From: a virus
DNA: 38,390 nt
Virus record (IMG/VR): IMGVR_UViG_3300047497_000259
Span: 1 to 38,390 of that record
Direction: 5' to 3' (one strand)
The notes below the pieces were generated by a model. That model was not told the origin of the DNA. It was given only the letters and a program-made list of their open reading frames with translations, and searched no databases. Position 1 is the first letter of the stretch, and each line of letters opens with the position of its first letter. The translations under genes were made by a program, and so were the position numbers. This document shows, piece by piece, positions 14,934 to 22,892 of the stretch.

Positions 14934-15494
14934 ATGAAAAAACTTGGCCTCTTTATCCTGTGCGTTTTGGCCTTAGCATTCATCGTTTCGACCGGTACCC
15001 GCTCCAGGTCTTCTACCGGCACTGCAAGCGCGGCTACCGCCGTAGTGCCCTCTACTGGATGGGAGTATTCGACCGATAAGGATCGGCTGACAGATAGCGT
15101 TTTCACCACAGCCTGCCTAAAGTCCACGAACAGAATCGGGTTTGCCTTCCCCTATGAGAGCCCAGACGGAAGTTTTGGCCAAGTTTGCTTTCGCAACAAA
15201 GAGGGAAAGCTGGACGGGTATTTTCAGGTAAGCAAGGGCCAACTGATGTGCAACTTCCTGAGTTGCCCGATGCAAACACGCTTCGACGATGGCGCTGTGC
15301 AGACTCGTCACGGGCTCGCGTCGAAAGCGGGAAGCATCGACATCGCGTTTTTTAGTGACGCAAGCGCAGTTTTGAAACAGCTCGAAAAAAGCCACCGGGT
15401 GCGCGTTGCTATGAACTACTACCAGAGCGGACAGAACACTTTTGATTTTTCCCCGCAAGGACTAGACGAGTCGAAACTCGTCGCGAGCCGCTAA
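14934..15494 (+). CDS. Exported protein of unknown function (moron)
   Basis: 186 residues with an N-terminal signal peptide (KK followed by LGLFILCVLALAFIVSTG), a short Ser/Thr/Ala linker and a beta-rich domain starting WEYSTDKDRLTDSVFTTACL. The mature part has paired cysteines (MCNFLSC) and a conserved-looking RVRVAMNYYQSGQNTFDF near the end. I believe similar domains occur in periplasmic proteins linked to prophages, but I cannot name the family. TATGCT lies 9-14 bases before the ATG with no Shine-Dalgarno, so the mRNA may be leaderless. It converges with the tape measure gene, overlapping by four bases. A surface or periplasmic lysogenic-conversion role is possible. Confidence 0.55.
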   Translation: MKKLGLFILCVLALAFIVSTGTRSRSSTGTASAATAVVPSTGWEYSTDKDRLTDSVFTTACLKSTNRIGFAFPYESPDGSFGQVCFRNKEGKLDGYFQVSKGQLMCNFLSCPMQTRFDDGAVQTRHGLASKAGSIDIAFFSDASAVLKQLEKSHRVRVAMNYYQSGQNTFDFSPQGLDESKLVASR

Positions 15495-18079
15495 CCCATC
15501 TGCCCGTTAGCCACCGCGGTTGCGCCGCCCGACGCCTGGTCCTCCAGAATCGTGTGGATGATGAATTGCTTCATCTGGCTGTCGTAGCTAACCTGTGAAG
15601 GCTGCGCCTGCACCGGCTGGCTGCTGTTGTTGATGATGTTCGTGGTGACGTTCGGAGCGCCGCCCCCGCCTGAAGACTTCGCGATCTGCTGCAAAGTTGA
15701 TGTGGGCGAAATGTGGCCACCAACCCCCGGCGTGAATGGCTCCGGACCGTTCTCGCCAACCAAGTACGTCTTACCAGCTTCAACCGGTCCACCAGACGCG
15801 CGGGCACCGGAGAAGAGACTGGACGCCTGCTGGACGCCTTTATCGCCACCTACCGCGCCCGCGATCATTGGCAGCAGCCACTTCTGCTCAGCGAACTTGA
15901 TGGCCATCTGAACTACGTCTTGTTCGATTCCTTTCGCCATCTCGTGGAAGGATGTTTTGCCTTTCACCGTCTCCTCGGCGAGCTTGTCGATCATAGACCC
16001 GATGCCTTTGATGAGTTCTTCCTGTGGCTTCGCATCGATTTTCTTATCGGGCGTGCTGAGCTCTGTGATCTGCGTATGTAGCTGCTTCGACTTGGTGAGA
16101 TACTCCCCACCGAGTTCCTTTGCTAACTCGTCATAGGCAGCGACGAGGACTTTGAGTTGCTCTGCTTCCGCCTTATTCAGAGCATTGATCTCACCTATGG
16201 TCTCTCTCTTCAACCGCGGGTCCTTCTTCGCAGCATCGGCCAAGGCATCCACAGCAGCCTTTTCCTGCTCCGTCGAGGCGGTGATCTGCTTACTTATGTC
16301 CTCGATGCGGAGCTTAGCGGCTGCGATCTGACCTGCATCGCGAATCTGCTGTGCTGCAAGATCTGCACCTGGACCGCCGACACGAATTCGCCCTTGGGCT
16401 TCGAGTTCGTGCTGTCTCGTCAGAAGAGTGATCTGCGCAGCAACACCGCGGCCCTTTTCCTTTTCGAGGTCTGCTGCGGCTTTTAGATTCATCAGTTCGG
16501 CGGATGCCGCACCACCAGCAACTTCTGCGCCATAGGCTGCTTTCAGTTCCAAACTTTTCGCTTGCAGCTCGTTGAGCTTGTCCTGCACTTCCAGCAATTG
16601 TCGCTTGGTCTGATTCTCCTCGCTCGAATTTCCAGACTTATCGCGGTGAAGCAGCTTGTCTGCCTTTTGTTTCTCCTCTAAAGCCTGCAATGCGACTTGT
16701 TTATTTTGCAGGCCCGATATCTCGGCGTCGATCTCGTCCTGCTGCGCTGCCAACTTCATCGCATAGAAGAGCGCATCCGAGATCATCTGCTCCTTGTGGG
16801 CAGCCTCCACCTGCGCGATGATCACCTGATCAGCATTCCGTCGAGCATCGGCTTCGTTCTTACCAGCCTGCGCCAGAAGTTCCGCGAGAGATCTATCGAT
16901 CGCGTCGCCTGATTTCCGTTTTTCTCCCTGCTGCATCAGAGTGGGATCATCGCTGCCACTCTCAGAAGGCTTTGGTGCTGCGTGAGTCGCTTGAAGCTTC
17001 TGAACGAAGGCGTGGTAGTCCGTTTCGGCCTGCTCTCGATCTTTGAGCGCAGCCTTTTCAATGGCAACCTGATCTTTATAGCCCTGCGCAGCGCGCGCGC
17101 GGGCTTCCGAACCAACATCCAAAACGGATGCAATTTTTCGCTCCGTGCCGTTGACCAACGCGCCAAGAGCCTCATACTCGTCGTAAGCCTGCCGGAGGAA
17201 CTTCACCAGGTAAGCGACAGCTTCTGCTACATAGGTGATTGCTCCGCCCGTCCAGTTACCGGCCGCAGCGAAGGCGTTCTCCTTTCCAGTGACGGAGGTG
17301 AGCGCTTCGCCGAGATTGCTAAGAGCTGGCTCTAAACCACTAACCAGCCCTAGTGCCATCCCCTCAAGTGCTCCGTGCAGTTTTACGGAAGCCTGATGCA
17401 GAGCCTCCATTTTAGCGACGCCCTCTTCGTCCAATACAAGACCGAGGGATTGCGCCTCTGCCCTGAACTCCTCAATTCCCGCCTTTCCTTGATTGAGAAT
17501 AGGAATAAGCGCGAGGCCACCTTTACCAAACAGGTCGACAGCAGATGCCGCTTTCAGCGGACCGTCAGCCATTGACTTGAAGCGGTCAGCCACCAACCCC
17601 AGCATCGTGTACATATCGCCGCCAGAGTCTTTTACTTGGCGCTGCGTTATACCTAGCCGCCCAAATGATTCGACGGCTTTCTTTGTACCTTCATCTGCAT
17701 CGCGGATGTCTGTAGAAAACTTCTTGAAGCCCTTCGTTAGAGCCTCAAACTCCACTCCCGTCGACTGCGCCATGTACTTCATGACGGAGAGATTCTGCGT
17801 CGAAATTCCGGTCTGTTCATGGAGGTGCCCGAGTTCTACTCCCAACTCGACCGCACCGCCAACCATCTCCTTTAGTCCTTCGATCGCTTCCCGGATACCT
17901 ATATAGATGCCGACGTTCTCTAAGGTGCTCGCGACTCGCTCCATGGCGTGCTCTATGCCAGAACCTTCCTCCGCCGCCTTGGCACGCGTCTCTGCAAGCT
18001 GCTCGCGCACCATCTCGAGCGCATGCCTCGCGCTCTCGCCGTCGCCCTCAATCTTGATAACGATGTTCTTGCCAGCCAT
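15491..18079 (-). CDS. Tail tape measure protein
   Basis: 862 residues, the longest helical protein of the tail cluster. It sets tail length and is ejected at infection. Seen: an N-terminal helical part (ESARHALEMVREQLAETRAK), the typical early segment GVELGHLHEQTGISTQNLSV with MKYMAQSTGVEFEALTKGFK, a hydrophobic Gly/Ala segment near 230-260, long coiled coils rich in Gln/Glu/Lys (about 330-680), and a C-terminal Gly/Ala part with GGPVEAGKTYLVGENGPEPF, a motif common at tape-measure C-termini. The ATG follows the chaperone stop directly (TAGATG). It converges with the moron gene on the plus strand. Confidence 0.9.
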   Translation of the reverse strand: MAGKNIVIKIEGDGESARHALEMVREQLAETRAKAAEEGSGIEHAMERVASTLENVGIYIGIREAIEGLKEMVGGAVELGVELGHLHEQTGISTQNLSVMKYMAQSTGVEFEALTKGFKKFSTDIRDADEGTKKAVESFGRLGITQRQVKDSGGDMYTMLGLVADRFKSMADGPLKAASAVDLFGKGGLALIPILNQGKAGIEEFRAEAQSLGLVLDEEGVAKMEALHQASVKLHGALEGMALGLVSGLEPALSNLGEALTSVTGKENAFAAAGNWTGGAITYVAEAVAYLVKFLRQAYDEYEALGALVNGTERKIASVLDVGSEARARAAQGYKDQVAIEKAALKDREQAETDYHAFVQKLQATHAAPKPSESGSDDPTLMQQGEKRKSGDAIDRSLAELLAQAGKNEADARRNADQVIIAQVEAAHKEQMISDALFYAMKLAAQQDEIDAEISGLQNKQVALQALEEKQKADKLLHRDKSGNSSEENQTKRQLLEVQDKLNELQAKSLELKAAYGAEVAGGAASAELMNLKAAADLEKEKGRGVAAQITLLTRQHELEAQGRIRVGGPGADLAAQQIRDAGQIAAAKLRIEDISKQITASTEQEKAAVDALADAAKKDPRLKRETIGEINALNKAEAEQLKVLVAAYDELAKELGGEYLTKSKQLHTQITELSTPDKKIDAKPQEELIKGIGSMIDKLAEETVKGKTSFHEMAKGIEQDVVQMAIKFAEQKWLLPMIAGAVGGDKGVQQASSLFSGARASGGPVEAGKTYLVGENGPEPFTPGVGGHISPTSTLQQIAKSSGGGGAPNVTTNIINNSSQPVQAQPSQVSYDSQMKQFIIHTILEDQASGGATAVANGQMG

Positions 18080-18903
18080 CTAGTCGCCTTCCAGCAGGTC
18101 CATCTGCCGCGGTGCTGTGGGCTGCGAAGGCTTGGCTTTCTTCGCCAGCTTCGCAGCCCGGTCCCTCTTCTTGAGCAACTCCTCGACGCGCCGGTTGCCC
18201 GCCTTCATGCGCGCTTCCATGCTGTCGCCATCGGACTCCTCTTCACCCAGCAGTTGCGCCGCGGTGATGACGGTGCCACTCTGTGCGGTCAGCAGCCAGG
18301 ACATCCAGTGCGCCTGTCGGCGATAGTCCGCGTCTACTCGGGCGTAGAACCCTTGTCGTGCGAGGGCAAGTTCTCGCCAGGTGCTGTGCCAGAAATCAGA
18401 GATGGACCAGCCGAGCTGCCCGAGCGCGAACCTTTGCGCGTCGTCGAAGTCATAGCCGCTGCCGGCATCTCCGGTTCCTCGCCTGCGGAACCTTCCTCGA
18501 CTGTCCCGTTCGCGCTCGGCTGGCTGCTCTCGCCGGGCGCCTGCTGTTTTCCCGGCGCGACATAGGTGGCACCGGTGAGCGCCATGACGAGCGCATCGAA
18601 GATCTTCTTCATCGTCCAGGGACGAATCTGCGCGGTCGCAAACTCGAGCGAAACCTCTTCGCGATTCTCGCGTGCCTCAGCCTGCAGGCCTTGCCAGAGG
18701 AAGTAGGGGACCGCTTCAGGGTCTTTGAGCTTCACCTTGACGCTCTTGTCGGGCATCACCTGAACCTCATACAACGCGGCCATGAACAGCGGGCCGTATT
18801 TGTTGGTGAGTTCGAAGGTGGCAATGTGGTCGAAGAAAAGGATGCGCTCACGGTCGAGCTTGACCGGGTGAGCGCCACGCTGGAGAAGGAGGGCGGATGT
18901 CAT
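18080..18903 (-). CDS. Tail assembly chaperone GT fusion, made by programmed -1 frameshift
   Basis: Predicted 274-residue product: residues 1-119 in the frame of the G-like gene, then a -1 slip on GGGAAAA at 18553-18547 into the frame ending at 18082. No stop interrupts the -1 frame after the slip. The fused part includes SGYDFDDAQRFALGQLGW, SISDFWHSTWRELALARQ and GFYARVDADYRRQAHWMSW, which is the compact helical T domain expected here, then a Lys/Arg/Glu-rich tail. In lambda a similar slip gives gpGT, which binds the tape measure and recruits tail tube protein. The isolated ORF 18080-18304 is only the visible end of this T part. Confidence 0.85.
18334..18903 (-). CDS. Tail assembly chaperone, G-like (unshifted product)
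   Basis: 189 residues from the ATG at 18903. Residues 1-112 form the conserved part (VKLDRERILFFDHIATFEL, then PYFLWQGLQ and EVSLEFATAQIRPWTMKKI). From about residue 118, exactly after the slippery GGA-AAA codons, it becomes a low-complexity Ser/Pro/Gly/Glu tail, as expected for a terminator-like extension read only when no slip occurs. Works with the GT form to keep the tape measure soluble before tube polymerisation. Located between tail tube and tape measure, as in all lambda-like tails. Confidence 0.85.
   Translation of the reverse strand: MTSALLLQRGAHPVKLDRERILFFDHIATFELTNKYGPLFMAALYEVQVMPDKSVKVKLKDPEAVPYFLWQGLQAEARENREEVSLEFATAQIRPWTMKKIFDALVMALTGATYVAPGKQQAPGESSQPSANGTVEEGSAGEEPEMPAAAMTSTTRKGSRSGSSAGPSLISGTAPGENLPSHDKGSTPE
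18547..18553 (-). promoter_or_regulatory. Slippery heptamer GGGAAAA for -1 frameshifting
   Basis: In the G frame the bases read G GGA AAA, fitting the X XXY YYZ rule, so P- and A-site tRNAs can re-pair as GGG AAA after a -1 slip. It lies at codons 118-119, at the end of the conserved G domain. Lambda uses GGGAAAG at the same place. Confidence 0.85.
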
Positions 18904-18937
18904 GAAGTGGATGTACTCTCAGTCGATGGAATCGGTC

Positions 18938-19007
18938 AAAAGGGCAACGGGCACCCCTCGGAGAGAAGGGATGCCCGTCACGTTTCAGCGGGGACCAAGC
19001 CGCTGAA
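18938..19007 (-). terminator. Tandem stem-loops after the tail tube gene
   Basis: Two hairpins directly follow the tail tube stop. The first has perfect 8-base arms TTCAGCGG (18984-18991) and CCGCTGAA (19000-19007) with an 8-base loop. The second has 12-base arms (18947-18958 and 18967-18978, one wobble pair) with an 8-base loop, and CCCTTTTGA follows on the leftward transcript. They probably act as a partial terminator or mRNA-end stabiliser that lowers chaperone and tape-measure expression relative to the abundant tube protein. Confidence 0.6.
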
Positions 19008-19009
19008 GG

Positions 19010-19471
19010 TTAGTCGATGCCGAGGCCTGATGCGGGAGCCGTCTGCGCAACGAAGGTGAGCGGGCCGGTGCCACGGAGCGAGACATCGAAGCCGACAACC
19101 TTGCCGACACCGCTGCCCATCGTGACGCCGTCGATGTATGCCTTGCCATATGCCGACTGAAATCCCGTTCCCACCGTGGGGAAGAAGTTCCAGTTCACAG
19201 CTCCGGTCTTGGTGGACATCGGTGCGATGATGTTCGTGGCCTGGCTGGTGTCGCCGTCGATGAAGATGTACTTCGCCTTTGCCGTCCAGTTGTCGGTCGA
19301 ACCGAGGTACGTTTCGTGGCCAGCGTCATCGGTGGTCGTCGCGTCCAGGGTCTTCGCCTTCCAATCGATCGTGAAGTCTGTAAGGCCGACAACCTGTGTC
19401 GACGTGCCTGCGGCGCCTACCTGCGTCTGTGCCAGGTCGCCTGCGATGCGGGTTGGGGTGCCGGTGGGCAT
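19010..19471 (-). CDS. Major tail tube protein (lambda V-like)
   Basis: 153 residues; AGGAGG 8 bases before the ATG predicts strong translation. The sequence has the early TQVVGLTDFTIDWKAKTLDATTTDD stretch (shown in parts: DFTIDWKAKTLDATTTDDAG) common to siphovirus tube proteins, then a beta-rich body and FDVSLRGTGPLTF near the C-terminus, a motif of the tube fold in which the last strands complete the ring. It polymerises in hexameric rings around the tape measure. Position between tail terminator and chaperones, and the hairpins behind it, agree. Confidence 0.85.
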   Translation of the reverse strand: MPTGTPTRIAGDLAQTQVGAAGTSTQVVGLTDFTIDWKAKTLDATTTDDAGHETYLGSTDNWTAKAKYIFIDGDTSQATNIIAPMSTKTGAVNWNFFPTVGTGFQSAYGKAYIDGVTMGSGVGKVVGFDVSLRGTGPLTFVAQTAPASGLGID

Positions 19472-19482
19472 GGTGTTTCCTC

Positions 19483-19911
19483 CTAGTAACTTGCTACGCT
19501 CGGGTCTGTCCGAGAGGTGCTGAATTCAACTTCGTACGTCACGGCAAGGGCAACGGTGTCGAGCTTGCCCTTTTCAAACTCCCACTTCTGTCCAACTTCG
19601 CGGATGACCTTCACGAGGCCTCCGAGTTTGGTATCCGCGAAGAGCGCCTTCTGGCCCTCGACATAAAGCGGGTCGACGATCACATCACACTCATCCACCG
19701 CCTGACCTACGTGCCGAACGACGAAACGGAACTTGCGGTAGATGCTGTCCGTGTCGGTGTAGTCGGGCTGGCCCTCATCCGGAATGACATTGAAGGCAGG
19801 AAGCTGAGCCTCGCTGTAGGCAGAGAACCGAGTACGCGACGCCACCGCTCCGGCTTTGCCGTTGAGCAGCGTGACGACCGCGGCGATGACCTGCGACTGA
19901 ATGCTCGGCAC
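19483..19911 (-). CDS. Tail terminator protein (gpU-like)
   Basis: 142 residues with an alternating helix-strand pattern: an N-terminal helix (SIQSQVIAAVVTLLNG), strands around LPAFNVIPDEGQP, YRKFRFVVRHVG, and a C-terminal strand LAVTYEVEFSTS. This is the layout of tail terminators of lambda gpU type, which cap the tube and join the tail to the head. Its start overlaps the stop of the FII-like gene by one base, and the tail tube gene follows 11 bases later. The family call is by pattern and gene order. Confidence 0.7.
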   Translation of the reverse strand: MPSIQSQVIAAVVTLLNGKAGAVASRTRFSAYSEAQLPAFNVIPDEGQPDYTDTDSIYRKFRFVVRHVGQAVDECDVIVDPLYVEGQKALFADTKLGGLVKVIREVGQKWEFEKGKLDTVALAVTYEVEFSTSRTDPSVASY

Positions 19912-20207
19912 TACGTCCCTTTCAACTCGATACAGACAACAGAACCGTCGCCCTCGGCCGTGACCTCTGCGACCGTGTAGACCGTGCCGTCGACGGTGAT
20001 CGTGTCATCGTTCGTCGGCATCGGCGAGAATGCGTTGTAGGGCAGCCGCACGGCTGGCAACTCTGTCTCTACGCCACCGAACCCGTGTGAGCCGAGCTTG
20101 ATTTCGAGCGGCCGATCAAAGTTGCCTTTGGCGTTGTTGCCGCCAAAGGCGACGGCGACGGAGAACTCGTCGAAGAACACACCGAGATCTTCGTCACCGA
20201 ACGCCAT
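19911..20207 (-). CDS. Head-tail joining protein (lambda FII-like)
   Basis: 98 residues beginning MAFGDEDLGVFFDEFSVAV, with a beta-rich remainder (ELPAVRLPYNAFSPMP, DTITVDGTVYTVAEV, VVCIELKG). The start, with an FFDEFSV element near residue 11, and the small beta-barrel ending are typical of the FII class of head-tail connectors. It overlaps the terminator gene by one base and follows the small gene of the capsid cluster by three bases. Confidence 0.7.
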   Translation of the reverse strand: MAFGDEDLGVFFDEFSVAVAFGGNNAKGNFDRPLEIKLGSHGFGGVETELPAVRLPYNAFSPMPTNDDTITVDGTVYTVAEVTAEGDGSVVCIELKGT

Positions 20208-20210
20208 GGG

Positions 20211-20411
20211 CTACTTATCCTTTTCGACGACGGTTTCATCGTCTTCGGCGAGCTCGGCCTGCAGCCCCGCGACGAGCGTATAGGCGTCGTTCTCGGGGAC
20301 GCGGTAGGTCTTGCCCTTGGTGAGCGGCGTACCGCCCGGTCCTAGGCACGGCATGAGAATCTTGATAGTGCGGAGGTTATTGGTACCCGCCTGAACGGTG
20401 GTGATAGCCAT
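20211..20411 (-). CDS. Small hypothetical protein after the capsid gene
   Basis: 66 residues from the ATG at 20411, which has AGGAG about 10 bases upstream; the longer frame to 20477 runs into the hairpin of the intergenic space. Contains LRTIKILMPCLGPGGTPLTK, YRVPENDAYTLVAGLQAELA and an acidic end. Short proteins at this place in lambdoid genomes (FI-like or connector accessory) are common, but no signature is visible. Structural or packaging accessory role by context only. Confidence 0.6.
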   Translation of the reverse strand: MAITTVQAGTNNLRTIKILMPCLGPGGTPLTKGKTYRVPENDAYTLVAGLQAELAEDDETVVEKDK

Positions 20412-20434
20412 GATTGCGACTCCTGAAGCGAGAT

Positions 20435-20478
20435 GGTGTGGCTGAGCGAAGCGGCGGGGTGCAGCATAGAGCCACACC
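20435..20478. repeat. Stem-loop after the major capsid gene
   Basis: Perfect nine-base arms GGTGTGGCT (20435-20443) and AGCCACACC (20470-20478) with a 26-base loop, between the capsid stop (20487) and the next start (20411). GGGGTG and CACCCC inside the region allow a competing fold. No T-run follows. Likely an mRNA-stabilising or attenuating element downstream of a highly expressed gene. Confidence 0.4.
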
Positions 20479-20486
20479 CCTGGGGT

Positions 20487-22469
20487 TTACTGCGGGATGC
20501 CGTCGAGGTTGACCGAGAAGGCCTGCGGATACAGGACACCGACATCGACGAGGAAGTTCGCGATGATGTTGATGAGCTGCTGGCGCGCCTTCGTGTACGG
20601 GTCGACGATGATCTCCATCGCGCCCCATTCGGCAATCGTGAGCCATCCCCAGTACGCGGCGATGGTGGCGTGGCAGGTGCCGCTTGCCGTGCCCTTGGTG
20701 AGGGTCTTAGGCAGCAGGTTCGACCAGTAGGCATCGTGGCCGTTGACGCGACCCTTGCCATCCTGGCCGTAGGTGAAGGTCGGGAGAGCAATGGTGTTCG
20801 ACAGCTCCGGCGTCTTTGCCAGGTAACCAGCGTTCTCGGGCGTGAACAGATACTTCGCGTCGCCCTGCATATCGGCGTTCGCGACCTGGATGGCCGTGAG
20901 CATGTCGACGCAGGTGCTCTTCGAGATCTGTCCACCGTTGGTGCCGATCGCGATGTTGTGGACGCCCGTGGTACCGAGGACGCCGACGGGAACCGCGCTG
21001 CCGCCCACGTTGAGCGCAGCCTTCTCGATGCCGATGGCAGCCTGTGCGACGAGTGCGTTACGCAGCTTAGCTTCGAGATCGATGGAGCTTTGCTGCATCA
21101 ACTGACGCGACCAGCTCGTCGAGGCCGTCGCTCCGAGAGGGCTGAACGGCACCTGCGCGAAGGTAGGGTCAACGTCTGCGTTGTCGACGCCCGGATTTTC
21201 ACCGACCCAGTTGAAGCCGACATCGCCGGTCATCTTCGGCAAAGCGAAGTTACCGGTGCAACCGCCGAGGAAGTCAGCGCCGAGCTTCGTGAGGCGAAGC
21301 GCGGGACGCAGAATGTCCAGGAAGGTCCCGAGCTCGGTGGCCACGGTAGCACCGCCGCCGGTCGTGGAACCAGGCGAGCCAGCCGTTACCGCGCGCAGAC
21401 GACGCTCGGCTTCGGTGAGGCGAAAGACGGGCTCATTCGTCGGGATGAAGATGCCACCAGTATCGCGACCGAGAGTCTTTGCGATGGTGTTCGAGATCTC
21501 GCGCTCGAGGCCAGCCTCTTCAGCCTTCGTCCCAGCGGGTGCCGAGATCGAACGCATGATGCGAAGAAAGCTGTACTGGCCGCGCTCCTTATCGGACAGC
21601 ACGACAGGGCTACCGGACTGCAGGGCGGGGTTCAACTCGCGCTGCTTGTTGAGGACCATCGCGGCAACGGTGTCGCGCTCGGTGCCTTCACCGATGGCCT
21701 TGTCTGCAACTTCGCGGGTGACGATGTCGGGGTACTGACGGGCGAGGAGAGCGATGCCAGCGGTGCGCTCGCGTTCCTTCTTCATGTTGTCGGCGCCTAC
21801 TTCGATTTCGGGGGGCATATGTCTCTCCTGTATCGGTTCCGGGGTGACCGGAGGGGTTGCCGGTAGGCCTGCAAAGCGCACCGGGTACTGCGGAACTGTC
21901 GAAAGGTCGCGACCAACGCCGACCGAGGGATCTGCTGGGATGGCGACGAAACTTACCTCAACCGGCTCCCAGGAGTCTGCCTCATAGGTGCCGAGGTAGT
22001 TTTCGTCTTCGTCGTCGGTGGGGTCGATGTCGGCGACTCGGCTTTCACTGTGGACGATGTAGCCAACGGAGATGAAAGGAAGCGTACCCTCCCGGACTTC
22101 GGTGGCAGTGTCCTTCCCGAACTGAGTAGAGTTGAATCGGACATTGCCGCTCCCTTTCTTGTCGGTGATCTGACCGTCCTGCAAGATGCCCGCGCGCTGG
22201 TTGATGTCGTGATTCACCAGCACGGAGATACCCTGACTCAGGCGGTCAGTTTTTACCGCTTCGCCAGAGTGCTTGAGGACTTCGTACCACCAAAGGCCAC
22301 CCCAGCTCATGCGCTTCACTGGATTTGAGGAAGAGAATGAGATCGCAACGAGAGTCTGGTCCGCGCCTTCGGCAGGAGCTTCGGCGCGAAGGTCGAACGC
22401 GCGATGTTGCATGGGTAGCTTCGCGGGCAGCTGCTTCTCGAAGCGGGTTTTCAAAGTGGTAGGAGGCAT
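20487..22469 (-). CDS. HK97-type prohead protease fused to major capsid protein
   Basis: 660 residues. Residues 1-190 are an HK97-type (U35) prohead protease: His87 in LVNHDIN, Ser134 in LPFISVGY, and WEPVEVSFVAIPADPSVGVG closing the fold. A Pro-rich linker (204-213) leads to an acidic helical scaffold-like delta region (about 220-290) and then the HK97-fold capsid (SPGSTTGGGATVATELG, TGDVGFNWVGENP, AKYLFTPENAGYLA). The protease normally removes the delta region after shell assembly. AGGAGA stands 4-9 bases before Met218, so free scaffold-capsid can also be made from an internal start. The annotated ATG at 22469 lacks a clear ribosome-binding site. Confidence 0.9.
   Translation of the reverse strand: MPPTTLKTRFEKQLPAKLPMQHRAFDLRAEAPAEGADQTLVAISFSSSNPVKRMSWGGLWWYEVLKHSGEAVKTDRLSQGISVLVNHDINQRAGILQDGQITDKKGSGNVRFNSTQFGKDTATEVREGTLPFISVGYIVHSESRVADIDPTDDEDENYLGTYEADSWEPVEVSFVAIPADPSVGVGRDLSTVPQYPVRFAGLPATPPVTPEPIQERHMPPEIEVGADNMKKERERTAGIALLARQYPDIVTREVADKAIGEGTERDTVAAMVLNKQRELNPALQSGSPVVLSDKERGQYSFLRIMRSISAPAGTKAEEAGLEREISNTIAKTLGRDTGGIFIPTNEPVFRLTEAERRLRAVTAGSPGSTTGGGATVATELGTFLDILRPALRLTKLGADFLGGCTGNFALPKMTGDVGFNWVGENPGVDNADVDPTFAQVPFSPLGATASTSWSRQLMQQSSIDLEAKLRNALVAQAAIGIEKAALNVGGSAVPVGVLGTTGVHNIAIGTNGGQISKSTCVDMLTAIQVANADMQGDAKYLFTPENAGYLAKTPELSNTIALPTFTYGQDGKGRVNGHDAYWSNLLPKTLTKGTASGTCHATIAAYWGWLTIAEWGAMEIIVDPYTKARQQLINIIANFLVDVGVLYPQAFSVNLDGIPQ
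21816..21827 (-). promoter_or_regulatory. Internal ribosome-binding site and start for free capsid protein
   Basis: Within the fusion gene, AGGAGA (21827-21822 on the minus strand) is followed by CAT and then ATG at 21818, codon Met218, exactly at the end of the Pro-rich linker after the protease domain. The product from here would be 443 residues: delta region plus capsid. Its Shine-Dalgarno is better than that of the full-length gene. Confidence 0.65.
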
Positions 22470-22526
22470 CGCGCCATGATGATTACGGGCGATGCCTACT
22501 TTGTGTCAAAACAGCGTCAAACGCAG

Positions 22527-22889
22527 CTATTCCCACTCGGGGATGGCCACCGTCTTGCCCGCGAGATCATGGGTGCAGTCGGGAAGAAACTGCATCATGC
22601 CATCTGTAATGAACGAGTGACAGACGGTGGCGCGGCTGTCGATCTTGCCACCGGGAATCTCCCGCCGATGGTTGATCCAGTCCTGATATTGCTGTTTGCC
22701 TAACTCGGTGAATTCGCTAGAGTGAATGAGCAGTGACGGGCTAAACGTCCGCGCATCGACGCTTCCGTTCCATTGCCATCCTGCTCCGTTCTCGAACTTC
22801 CGACCATTGACGCGAACGGCGTGGCCGCACTTGCAGCCAGGACAGTGGAACACGTACTCGTTATCTGACATCTGGCTGATCTTCGCCAT
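22527..22889 (-). CDS. DUF6527-like small zinc-binding protein
   Basis: 120 residues; GGAGG lies 8-9 bases before the ATG. Contains HCPGCKCGHAVRV, RTFSPSLLI, VCHSFITDGMMQFLPDCTHD and a final AGKTVAIPEW. The Cys/His set (CPGC, H, CH, CTH) and the SPSLL and CHSFI motifs match my memory of the DUF6527 family, which is frequent in phages and has been linked by others to bacterial ubiquitin-like systems. Placed between portal and capsid genes. Its virion or assembly role is unknown. Confidence 0.65.
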   Translation of the reverse strand: MAKISQMSDNEYVFHCPGCKCGHAVRVNGRKFENGAGWQWNGSVDARTFSPSLLIHSSEFTELGKQQYQDWINHRREIPGGKIDSRATVCHSFITDGMMQFLPDCTHDLAGKTVAIPEWE

Positions 22890-22892
22890 GGC

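Noticed and set aside
20433-21866. 477-codon plus-strand open frame opposite the capsid gene
   Set aside because: Antisense shadow of a certain gene (protease-capsid); composition and lack of motifs argue against coding.
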